The notes beneath the pieces are model-generated. The model was given only the letters and a program-made list of their open reading frames with translations, made no database searches and had not been told where the DNA came from. This document shows, one piece after another, positions 26,427 through 32,384 of a stretch of 38,907 nucleotides of DNA (position 1 is its first letter; each line of letters starts with the position of its first letter). The DNA lies in the IMG/VR virus record IMGVR_UViG_3300049914_000055, positions 1 to 38,907 of that record, one strand, 5' to 3'. The stretch comes from a virus. The translations under genes and the position numbers were made by a program.

Positions 26427-26683
26427 AACCGAAAGACATTTTTCAATTTATTCTTGGCGGAATAATAGTTATTGGATTTTTTCTTTTACTATATTTCTTA
26501 ATTTTTTTAGAAATACCAGAAAAAAACAGTGCTTTACTTAACTTAATTATTGGCGCATTAATTGGTTCATTTGTAACCATTGTTGGTTATTTTTACGGAA
26601 GTAGTTCTGGCAGTGCTAAAAAAGACGAGACAATAGCAGCTCAATCCAAAGAATTAAATAAACCTAATGGACAAGGCGGTTAA
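26423..26683 (+). CDS. holin-like protein, 86 aa
   Basis: Two membrane spans (ILGGIIVIGFFLLLYFLIFL and LIIGALIGSFVTIVGYFYG) separated by a short polar turn, followed by a Ser/Gly-rich and charged tail (SSSGSAKKDETIAAQSKE). The second span and tail (GALIGSFVTIVGYFYGSSSGS) are a typical phrase of Bacteroidota phage holins as I recall them. It overlaps the spanin-like gene by 17 bases, as lysis genes often do. Confidence 0.6.
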   Translation: MKPKDIFQFILGGIIVIGFFLLLYFLIFLEIPEKNSALLNLIIGALIGSFVTIVGYFYGSSSGSAKKDETIAAQSKELNKPNGQGG

Positions 26684-27248
26684 ATATATCGTCCTCGCTG
26701 CCATTGTTCTATTACTCGCCGGTGCTTTTATCGGAGGCTGCTCGTGGCATAAAAAATATCGGCCATGTCCTGAAGTGTTTACTCATACGGTAATTTTGCA
26801 CGACACGGTAATTCATCACATCAAAGATACGGTTCCTTATTATATTGTCAGGCGGGATTCAATAGTTTACCGGGATACTGTCTTTCAGGATATTGATACG
26901 GCTGCGATATTAAGAAATTTCTATGCGCTGCATTATTATACCCGCACATGGGAGGATTCTTTATTGTTTGCAAAGAGTGAAGATGCTATCTCGCAGAATG
27001 AATTTGTTGATAATAAGTTCAGTTACAAAATATTACGGCCTCAAAGTATCACTTACACGACAGTTGATAATAGTATTTCTTACTCAAAATATCTCTATGC
27101 CGGTGTAAGTATTCCTATTAAAGACATCAAATATGCTGATTTAAGCCTTTCCTATGCGTTCAGACGAGGTTTCGTCGGTGTAGGGTATTCCCCTATGCAA
27201 AACGGCTTTTCGTTGAAGACGGGGCTTACAATCATTAAAATAAGGTAG
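26667..27248 (+). CDS. spanin-like / DUF6808-like membrane-anchored protein
   Basis: 193 residues with an N-terminal membrane span (YIVLAAIVLLLAGAFIGG; Cys25 could be lipidated) and then a Thr/Val/Asp-rich strand region (TVILHDTVIHHIKDTVPYYI, SIVYRDTVFQD) and a C-terminal set of amphipathic strands (YLYAGVSIPIKD, LSLSYAFRRGFVGVGYS). Such proteins (DUF6808-like) are common at the end of Bacteroidota phage lysis cassettes and may bridge inner and outer membranes as a spanin. Evidence is topology and context. It is the last gene before the strong terminator. Confidence 0.55.
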   Translation: MDKAVKYIVLAAIVLLLAGAFIGGCSWHKKYRPCPEVFTHTVILHDTVIHHIKDTVPYYIVRRDSIVYRDTVFQDIDTAAILRNFYALHYYTRTWEDSLLFAKSEDAISQNEFVDNKFSYKILRPQSITYTTVDNSISYSKYLYAGVSIPIKDIKYADLSLSYAFRRGFVGVGYSPMQNGFSLKTGLTIIKIR

Positions 27249-27272
27249 TTTTTCATAGTAGTTAGAGGTTTG

Positions 27273-27299
27273 CCCCGGCTCAAAAGGTCGGGGTTTTTT
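27273..27299 (+). terminator. strong intrinsic terminator ending the late block
   Basis: CCCCGGC (27273-27279) pairs with GTCGGGG (27287-27293; one G-U), 7-base loop, then TTTTTT. It separates the late genes from the early region. Confidence 0.9.
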
Positions 27300-27316
27300 A
27301 TTAAAAAATCTTCAAA

Positions 27317-27362
27317 AACTGACATTTATCATGTTTTTTGTTTAAATTGTAGTCTATATTTG
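27317..27362 (+). promoter_or_regulatory. operator-type promoter 1
   Basis: -7 box TATATTTG at 27355-27362; no TTTG at the -33 position. Instead an 18-bp element, AACTGACATTTATCATGT (27317-27334), with core TGAC-N4-ATCA. Its centre is 36.5 bases before the last base of the -7 box, as in three other promoters. The upstream half is degenerate. Confidence 0.65.
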
Positions 27363-27402
27363 CTGCATGGTTTTACTTCAATACAGGCAAAAAACGATTG
27401 AA

Positions 27403-27543
27403 ATGAATGACAATAATGAATCAGAAGTCAGGAATCTGCTTGTTTCAACATTACCGCCGGACGAAGTTATCACTATACTGGATGAGGATTTGGAGATTAT
27501 TGAAATATTAAGATTAAATGAGTTATTTAACTATAAACATTAA
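27403..27543 (+). CDS. 46-aa acidic protein
   Basis: A short acidic helical protein (NNESEVRNLLVSTLPPDEVIT..LDEDLEIIEILRL). First gene after operator-type promoter 1, so probably expressed early. Its end overlaps the next gene by 26 bases. No family recognised. Confidence 0.5.
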   Translation: MNDNNESEVRNLLVSTLPPDEVITILDEDLEIIEILRLNELFNYKH

Positions 27544-27727
27544 AACTCAAGCCTATGCCAATCAGGAGAAGGAATTGAGAGGAGAATTGATAAAAGCATT
27601 TAATTGGATTACAAGAAAAGATAGTCCTTATGCAATTATTTGTGGCGATGAAATGCCATTTGCCACAATAGACGAAGATTTTACAGTTGAAGAAATGGTT
27701 GATGAATACTTAAATCCCGCTAAGTGA
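27518..27727 (+). CDS. hypothetical protein, 69 aa
   Basis: A mixed alpha-beta protein (YLTINIKTQAYANQEKELRG, then IICGDEMPFATIDEDFTVEE). It lies in the early operon, overlapping the genes on both sides. The acidic, compact composition is like host-takeover proteins, but no specific match is seen. Confidence 0.55.
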   Translation: MSYLTINIKTQAYANQEKELRGELIKAFNWITRKDSPYAIICGDEMPFATIDEDFTVEEMVDEYLNPAK

Positions 27728-27861
27728 AACCTGAGTCAAAATTCCATTGTCCGATTTGCAATAAGAAATATTTCACAAGAGAACAAACTATGACCTGCGC
27801 CGATGCAGACATAAAAGAGTCATTGGCTAAAAACAGGAAATTAGTACCGATTCAAAAATAA
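27724..27861 (+). CDS. 45-aa Cys-pair protein (GTG start)
   Basis: GTG 27724 overlaps the preceding TGA (GTGA). CPIC at residues 9-12 and a later TC at 24-25 suggest a small zinc-binding knuckle; the rest is basic. Without the GTG start there is no good alternative. It belongs with the other Cys-rich miniproteins of the early region. Confidence 0.45.
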   Translation: MKPESKFHCPICNKKYFTREQTMTCADADIKESLAKNRKLVPIQK

Positions 27862-27867
27862 TGCAAA

Positions 27868-27913
27868 ACATGACAAAAGTCATATAATCTTAACTTTTAG
27901 TTACATATCTTCG
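27868..27913 (+). promoter_or_regulatory. operator-type promoter 2
   Basis: 18-bp palindrome ACATGACAAAAGTCATAT (27868-27885) and -7 box TATCTTCG (27906-27913); centre-to-box distance 36.5 bases, -33 TTTG absent. It drives the recombination gene block from 27937 on. Confidence 0.7.
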
Positions 27914-27936
27914 CCTTAATTTAAACCCTGATAATT

Positions 27937-28083
27937 ATGGAAAATATACTTGATGAACAACAGGCACTCATTGTTGAATCAACGATGATGCCGATAAAGA
28001 AAGCAATGAACCCTGGTGAAGGAACGGAGCCGAATGAACAATGTAAGAATTGTTGCGATAAATGTGACGGTTGTGAGTTTTGA
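27937..28083 (+). CDS. 48-aa Cys-cluster protein
   Basis: The C terminus is CKNCCDKCDGC (residues 36-46), a dense cysteine cluster capable of binding zinc or copper; the first 30 residues are helical and acidic. First gene after operator-type promoter 2. The stop abuts the next start. Function unknown. Confidence 0.6.
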   Translation: MENILDEQQALIVESTMMPIKKAMNPGEGTEPNEQCKNCCDKCDGCEF

Positions 28084-28287
28084 ATGCTTATAATTGGAGG
28101 TTGTATGAACTGGTATAAGGACGAAATAGAACATCACAGGAAAGTCGTTGAGGCTTTTAAGGCTATCACAGACCCTGACACTATCAAAGCAGTCCGGGAG
28201 GCAAATGAACAGATCAGGAATAGACGCTGCGACAAATGCGGACTGCAGTTCAACAATAATGGTTATGACGAATGTAATTGTAAATAA
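28084..28287 (+). CDS. small protein with C-terminal zinc ribbon, 67 aa
   Basis: A helical N-terminal part (YKDEIEHHRKVVEAFKAI) followed by CDKCGLQFNNNGYDECNC, four cysteines in the CxxC-N11-CxC pattern of a half zinc ribbon. ATG 28084 abuts the previous stop; ATG 28105 (MNWYKDE) is an equally good start. It precedes the recombination genes. Confidence 0.6.
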   Translation: MLIIGGCMNWYKDEIEHHRKVVEAFKAITDPDTIKAVREANEQIRNRRCDKCGLQFNNNGYDECNCK

Positions 28288-28295
28288 ATAAAACT

Positions 28296-28709
28296 ATGAA
28301 AGCGATCATTAATGAAGTTGTGTTCAAAAAAGAGTTTGACAGTAAATTTGGTAAGATGTATTCCTTCCAGGTCAAGTATGATGATCAGGTTGCAATCTAT
28401 ACATCAAAATACAAAGATCAAAAGAAATTTATTCCCGGCGAAGAAGCAGAGTTTACAGAGGAAACGAAAACCTATCAGGATAAGCAAGGCAATCCAAAAG
28501 AATATATTATCATTAAGCCGTTGATTCAAAACCGGCAATCAAATTTCGGCAAGTTCTTGAATAAAGAGAAAGCCCGTTATTCTGCTATGGCTGTCAGTTA
28601 TGCAAAAGATTTGGTCTGTAACGGCAGGATCCCGAAAGAGGAACTTAACGATCAAGCCTGGATTCTATTCGAGTTGATGAATGAAATGGACAAAACTCTC
28701 GAATCATGA
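28296..28709 (+). CDS. OB-fold-like recombination accessory protein, 137 aa
   Basis: Residues 1-75 alternate strands in the OB-fold manner (IINEVVFKKEFDSKFGKMYSF, QVAIYTSKYKD.., KEYIIIKPL), then a basic helical half (ARYSAMAVSYAKDLVCNGRI) that resembles the C-terminal helices of phage ssDNA-binding proteins. It overlaps the YqaJ-type exonuclease by ATGA and is two genes before SSB. A single-strand-binding or annealing helper role is inferred from pattern and context. Confidence 0.55.
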   Translation: MKAIINEVVFKKEFDSKFGKMYSFQVKYDDQVAIYTSKYKDQKKFIPGEEAEFTEETKTYQDKQGNPKEYIIIKPLIQNRQSNFGKFLNKEKARYSAMAVSYAKDLVCNGRIPKEELNDQAWILFELMNEMDKTLES

Positions 28710-29329
28710 TTACAATAAATTGTGAACAGCAATCAGAGGCTTGGTTTGCTTCACGTTGCGGAAGAGTTACCGGAACCAGGTTTAAATCTTTAGTCACAAA
28801 GGAAACGACTGATGCCTATAAAGACCTGGTTACTAATATCACCTGTGAGATGATTACCGGCAAAATGGAAGAAACTTATTCCAATGCTATTATGGAATAT
28901 GGTCTGGAAACAGAACCATTGGCAAGGAAAGAATATGAGAATCTTTTTGAACTCGAAGTTAAAACAGTTGGTTTTATTATTCCTGATGAAGATAATAAAT
29001 TTCATGAGTGGATTGGTATTTCACCTGATGGACTATTACCAGAAGAAGGAATCCTTGAAATCAAATGTCCTCTGATGCGAACACATCTTGAATATATCGA
29101 AGCAAACAAACTTCCGGCAGAATATCGCTATCAGGTACAAGGTCAATTATTCGTTACCGGATTCAAATATTGCGACTTTATGTCATTCGTTCCGGGTATG
29201 AAAGCGTTTATCATCAGAGTTTATCCTGACCTTGAACTATTTGCAGAATTTGAAAAAAGAATTGATTTATTAATTCAACAGGTAAACGAGAAACTTGAAA
29301 TCTATAATCAATACAATCATAATGAATAA
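28706..29329 (+). CDS. YqaJ-type (lambda exonuclease-like) nuclease
   Basis: 207 residues of the PD-(D/E)XK exonuclease fold used in phage recombination. Motifs: SRCGRVTGT (17-24), GLETEP with Glu70, GISPDGL with Asp108, LEIKCP with Glu118 and Lys120, and YRYQVQGQLFVTG (about 142-153), the family's QVQ helix. It would resect dsDNA ends. It overlaps SSB by eight bases, giving an OB-like protein, nuclease and SSB module. Confidence 0.9.
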   Translation: MITINCEQQSEAWFASRCGRVTGTRFKSLVTKETTDAYKDLVTNITCEMITGKMEETYSNAIMEYGLETEPLARKEYENLFELEVKTVGFIIPDEDNKFHEWIGISPDGLLPEEGILEIKCPLMRTHLEYIEANKLPAEYRYQVQGQLFVTGFKYCDFMSFVPGMKAFIIRVYPDLELFAEFEKRIDLLIQQVNEKLEIYNQYNHNE

Positions 29330-29744
29330 AGCAATTTTGTATGGTAACTGTGGGAATGATCCTAAAGTTACAAACCTGAAATCAGGAAAGAAAGTAGCAA
29401 AATTCTCTTTAGCTACTAATAAGAGTTATACTAAAGACGGAGAGAAAATCACTGAGACAGCATGGCATAATATTGTATTTTGGGGCAAACTTGCCGAACT
29501 TGCAGAGAAATATGTAAAGAAAGGTAATTCTCTAATTGTCGAAGGCGAGATCATTTACCGGAGTTATGAAAATAAAAACGGCGAGACAGTTTACATTACT
29601 GAGATCATTGGTAATAATCTTCACTTTGTAGGTAGCAAGAAAGAAGATGAAAAACCAAAGAAAACGGGAGATGTCGAAGCAGATATTCGTTCTGGGGCTT
29701 ATGGAGAAATAGCAGAAAACGATCCTTCATATATTCCTGAATGA
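29322..29744 (+). CDS. ssb: single-stranded DNA-binding protein
   Basis: 140 residues from ATG 29322 (NKAILYGNCGNDP), an OB-fold SSB: KKVAKFSLATNKSY, TAWHNIVFWGKLAELAEKYVKKG, SLIVEGEIIYRSYENKNGE. The acidic end (AENDPSYIPE) resembles the SSB tip that recruits partner proteins. An upstream in-frame ATG at 29295 would add a sequence that is only the shadow of the nuclease end. It protects ssDNA in replication and recombination. Confidence 0.95.
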   Translation: MNKAILYGNCGNDPKVTNLKSGKKVAKFSLATNKSYTKDGEKITETAWHNIVFWGKLAELAEKYVKKGNSLIVEGEIIYRSYENKNGETVYITEIIGNNLHFVGSKKEDEKPKKTGDVEADIRSGAYGEIAENDPSYIPE

Positions 29745-29751
29745 AAATAAA

Positions 29752-29783
29752 TTTGTTTAAATGATAATTGTTTTATATCTTTG
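29752..29783 (+). promoter_or_regulatory. Bacteroidota-type promoter before leader RNA 1
   Basis: TTTG 29752-29755, 20 bases, TATCTTTG 29776-29783. The transcript would begin near 29787 with a structured leader of about 70 bases. Confidence 0.7.
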
Positions 29784-29786
29784 GAA

Positions 29787-29856
29787 TCGGATAGCCAGGT
29801 TTGATCACCTGACGAAAGGGAAACCAGAACTCCTTTCCGATTCTTTTTGTTCTGGA
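29787..29856 (+). ncRNA. leader RNA 1 with alternative helices
   Basis: From the predicted start: TCGGA 29787-29791 pairs with TCCGA 29836-29840; CAGGT/ACCTG hairpin 29796-29811; GAAAGG 29814-29819 with CCTTTC 29832-29837; and, exclusive with these, CCAGAAC 29824-29830 with GTTCTGG 29849-29855. A run of five T follows the first fold at 29844-29848. The layout is that of an attenuator or a short ncRNA. The downstream gene is the HNH/AP2-like gene at 29877. Confidence 0.5.
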
Positions 29857-29876
29857 TTATAAAATAAACTGGTAAT

Positions 29877-30347
29877 ATGAAAGATATATTTAAAGGTGTT
29901 AATCATCACTGTTTTAAACATGGACATGAATTGAATGGTAAAAAATCCAAAGTTTATAATGTTTGGGATGCTATGATTCAGCGAACAACTAATCCAAATA
30001 ATACTGCTTATAAAAATTATGGAGGTAGGGGGATATTGGTTTGTAATGAATGGTTGGAATCATCGGTTTTTATTGAATGGGCTTTGAATAATGGTTATAA
30101 AGAGGGATTAGAAATTAATCGCATTGATAATAATGGAAATTATAATCCAGATAATTGTAATTTTGTGGATCATTTTATAAATAACCAAAATAAACGAAAT
30201 AAAGAGGATTTTGGAATTGATCTATGGCACGGTTATTATAGAATTAGAATAACCAGATATAAGGCAACTATTTGCAAATACGCAAAAGATTTAAAAACAG
30301 CAAGGAAAATTAAACAAGATATTTTAAATATATATGAAGATATGTGA
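29877..30347 (+). CDS. HNH endonuclease-like protein with AP2-type end
   Basis: 156 residues matching the widespread free-standing phage HNH family: KVYNVWDAMIQRTTNPNN, YKNYGGRGILVCNEWLES, LEINRIDNNGNYNPDNCNFV and the NQNKRN helix. The C-terminal 45 residues (YYRIRITRYKATICKYAKDL) resemble the AP2-type DNA-binding module often fused to such nucleases. Composition is clearly more AT-rich than its neighbours, consistent with a mobile homing-type gene inserted between SSB and the DUF1367-like gene. It overlaps the next gene by 14 bases. Confidence 0.85.
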   Translation: MKDIFKGVNHHCFKHGHELNGKKSKVYNVWDAMIQRTTNPNNTAYKNYGGRGILVCNEWLESSVFIEWALNNGYKEGLEINRIDNNGNYNPDNCNFVDHFINNQNKRNKEDFGIDLWHGYYRIRITRYKATICKYAKDLKTARKIKQDILNIYEDM

Positions 30348-30651
30348 AATAACTAATCCCAGGAATGTAGGATTTCATCGAAAGTTCTTTGCACTTCTTA
30401 ATGTAGGTCATGAGAACACAAAACTAAAGATGCCTTTTGAAACTTACCGGCACTATGTTATTATGAAAGCAGGATATTTCAAAACATATCAAACACCGAA
30501 AGGTATATTTTATGAAGCAGAAAGCATCAGTTTTGCAAGTAAAAGCCAGGATCAATTTGAGGAAATTTACAGCCGATGCCTTGATATTGTGATTGAAGAT
30601 ATTGGGATTACTTCTGCTGAGGTAGAAAAGCAACTAATCAATTTTATGTAA
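30334..30651 (+). CDS. DUF1367-like protein
   Basis: 105 residues: EITNPRNVGFHRKFFALLNVG then ISFASKSQDQFEEIYSRCLDIV, the two characteristic phrases of DUF1367-type phage proteins found with recombination genes. The function of the family is not settled; co-occurrence with HNH and recombination genes suggests a DNA-repair or Holliday-junction role. The stop overlaps the next start (TAATG). Confidence 0.65.
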   Translation: MKICEITNPRNVGFHRKFFALLNVGHENTKLKMPFETYRHYVIMKAGYFKTYQTPKGIFYEAESISFASKSQDQFEEIYSRCLDIVIEDIGITSAEVEKQLINFM

Positions 30652-30920
30652 TGCAACCACACGTTAAAGTCTATATGAAGTATTTCGATTATAAATCGGA
30701 TGAATTTATCCCTTGTGAATGTTGCGGTAGGAAAGCCAACGACATACATCATATAGACGGTAGGGGGAAAGGTAAGGATGTTATTGAAAACCTGATGTGT
30801 TTATGTATTAAAAAATGTCATCCGAGGGCGCACGGGGCTAAAAACTATGTCAGCAAAGATGAATTTCAGCTAATTCATAATAATTTTTTAATGGGTAATA
30901 GAAAACAATTCTTAAAATGA
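30651..30920 (+). CDS. HNH nuclease-like protein, 89 aa
   Basis: CECCGRKANDIHHIDGRGKG (about 22-41) followed by LMCLCIKKCHPRAHG gives paired cysteines and the Asp-His-His motif of a small zinc-stabilised HNH domain. The family includes recombination endonucleases of the NinG/Rap neighbourhood, which fits the DUF1367-like gene next to it. It is short for a full nuclease and probably acts on branched DNA; that role is inferred. Confidence 0.7.
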   Translation: MQPHVKVYMKYFDYKSDEFIPCECCGRKANDIHHIDGRGKGKDVIENLMCLCIKKCHPRAHGAKNYVSKDEFQLIHNNFLMGNRKQFLK

Positions 30921-31735
30921 GTGAAAATAAATCTTTCGGCTTTTATTGTGATCATTTTCAGAATTATAAAGTTTATCAGATCCCAAAGGCTCAATTAATA
31001 ATTGCTGATATTCCTTTTAATATTGGGAAAGATGCTTATGGTTCTAATCCTGCATGGTATATCGGAGGTGATAATAAAAATGGTGAAAGTGAATTAGCCA
31101 AGACAGAATTCTTTAGTACCGATATAGATTTCAGACCTGCTGAATTTCTTCATTTCTGTTCTCAAATGTTAAGGAAAGAAGGAAAAGAAAGAAATGATGC
31201 ACCTTGTATGATTATATTTTGCGAATTTGAACAGCAATTTTATTTGATAAATAAGGCTAAGGAATATGGATTAAACAATTATATTAATCTTGTATTCAGA
31301 AAAAACTTTTCTGCTCAGGTACTTAAAGCGAATATGCGAGTAGTAGGAAATTGTGAATATGGTTTAATACTTTTTAGAGACAAATTACCTAAATTTAACA
31401 ATAAAGGCAAAATGGTATTTAATTGCTTTGATGTCGAAAGAGATACCGTTACAACTAAAATTCATCCTACTCAAAAATCAGTACCATTATTAAAACAATT
31501 AATAGAGATTTTCTCTGATAAAGGTGACGTTATAATTGACCCTGTTGCCGGTAGTGGTTCAACATTGGTTGCCGCCATTGAATTGGACAGGAAGGCTTAT
31601 GGTTTTGAATTTAAGAAAAACTTTTATAAAGACGCACTTAAATTAATAGAGGAAACTGAATTAAAGAAAAATGAAATGGAAAAATTTGGTTACGCTAAAA
31701 GTTTAATAAGTAAACAAAATCCTATTTTATTTTAA
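30917..31735 (+). CDS. DNA methyltransferase (N6-A or N4-C)
   Basis: 272 residues, beta-class order: motif IV DIPF (31-34) near the N terminus and motif I DPVAGSGST (208-216) near the C terminus, with HPTQKSVPLL (183-192) before it. The catalytic motif reads DIPF instead of the usual DPPF/Y. No restriction partner is adjacent, so it is an orphan enzyme, likely used against host restriction or as a regulator. It overlaps the HNH gene by ATGA. Confidence 0.88.
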   Translation: MSENKSFGFYCDHFQNYKVYQIPKAQLIIADIPFNIGKDAYGSNPAWYIGGDNKNGESELAKTEFFSTDIDFRPAEFLHFCSQMLRKEGKERNDAPCMIIFCEFEQQFYLINKAKEYGLNNYINLVFRKNFSAQVLKANMRVVGNCEYGLILFRDKLPKFNNKGKMVFNCFDVERDTVTTKIHPTQKSVPLLKQLIEIFSDKGDVIIDPVAGSGSTLVAAIELDRKAYGFEFKKNFYKDALKLIEETELKKNEMEKFGYAKSLISKQNPILF

Positions 31736-31761
31736 CTGTTGATAAATATTTCATCAAAGAC

Positions 31762-31791
31762 TTGACAAATGATAATTAATTACTATATTGC
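31762..31791 (+). promoter_or_regulatory. possible promoter before leader RNA 2
   Basis: TTGACA (31762-31767) lies 16 bases before TATATT (31784-31789), close to the classical sigma70 pattern; read as a Bacteroidota promoter it is TTG-N19-TATATTGC, an imperfect -7 box. Confidence 0.4.
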
Positions 31792-31794
31792 ACC

Positions 31795-31930
31795 CCTGTA
31801 TTAAAATGATGCTACGATGAGATCAGAATTTATTTATTGTAGAATAGCCAGCTTCTGGCAACGAATCCCGAAAAGGTTACGGAGTAGCATCTGCCTTGAC
31901 GGGTTTTTTGTTGGGGCTGGCTTTTTTTCT
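31795..31930 (+). ncRNA. leader RNA 2 with terminators
   Basis: GATGCTAC 31808-31815 pairs with GTAGCATC 31884-31891. Inside, GCCAG/CTGGC forms a hairpin (31847-31859), but AGCCAGC 31846-31852 can also pair with GCTGGCT 31916-31922, which is followed by a T run (terminator). A second terminator-like helix uses CCCG 31867-31870 and CGGG 31900-31903 followed by six T. Shared features with leader RNA 1 are the ATAGCCAG hairpin followed by ACGAA, and a 3' TTTTTGTT..GG segment. An attenuator for the gene at 31950, or a small RNA. Confidence 0.55.
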
Positions 31931-31949
31931 AAACTTAAAACTTTAAATT

Positions 31950-32177
31950 ATGACACTGAAAGACAAAAAAATTATTGAAGATGGAGAAACCAAAGGTATC
32001 CCTATTTTCGTCCTGACTGCGAAAGATCAAATTTCGCTTAGTATTCTTGATTATTACCGGGCATTATGCAGATCAGAAGAATGTCCTCAGACTCATATTT
32101 CGGAAATTGGTGAGAGGATTGATGAGTTCAAAAAATGGCAGAAGAACAATCCTGATAAAGTAAAACTTCCTGATTGA
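31950..32177 (+). CDS. hypothetical protein, 75 aa
   Basis: A small acidic protein (GIPIFVLTAKDQISLSILDYYRALCRSEECPQTHISEIGERI) with one long predicted helix pair. It is alone between two structured leaders. Similar small proteins are seen in Bacteroidota phages and mobile elements, but I cannot name a function. Confidence 0.6.
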   Translation: MTLKDKKIIEDGETKGIPIFVLTAKDQISLSILDYYRALCRSEECPQTHISEIGERIDEFKKWQKNNPDKVKLPD

Positions 32178-32216
32178 TAATAAGAGATAATTTTCCGATA
32201 ATTATTTTAACTTAAA

Positions 32217-32248
32217 TTTGCTTATCTGGAATAATAGTTATATATTTG
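32217..32248 (+). promoter_or_regulatory. promoter of the replication block
   Basis: TTTG 32217-32220, 20 bases, TATATTTG 32241-32248. Transcription would start near 32253, at the first base of the leader helix. Confidence 0.75.
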
Positions 32249-32252
32249 CACT

Positions 32253-32384
32253 GTGATTAATTTATGTAGCATGAAAATCAAGAATTATAAATAACAATAT
32301 AGGCTCCTTCTCCGGGAACTTCATTCATGCGAATTAAGTTAATCACACACCGGAGTTAGGGGCTTTAAATTTTGTGTGATTATG
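32253..32384 (+). ncRNA. leader RNA 3, possible translational switch
   Basis: GTGATTAA 32253-32260 pairs with TTAATCAC 32339-32346, closing a domain that holds GCATGAA/TTCATGC (32269-32275/32324-32330). CTCCGG 32310-32315 can reach outside to CCGGAG 32350-32355, as in a pseudoknot. Competing with the closing helix, AATCACAC 32341-32348 can pair with GTGTGATT 32374-32381, which touches the start codon at 32382. The two states would expose or hide the start of the replication initiator gene. Confidence 0.55.

Noticed and set aside
29295-29321. Extended start for SSB
   Set aside because: ATG 29322 gives the canonical SSB N terminus; the added residues come from the end of the exonuclease gene in another frame.
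29877-30347. HNH gene as part of a self-splicing intron
   Set aside because: It lies between complete genes and no split coding sequence or group I core is visible, so a free-standing HNH gene is the simpler reading.
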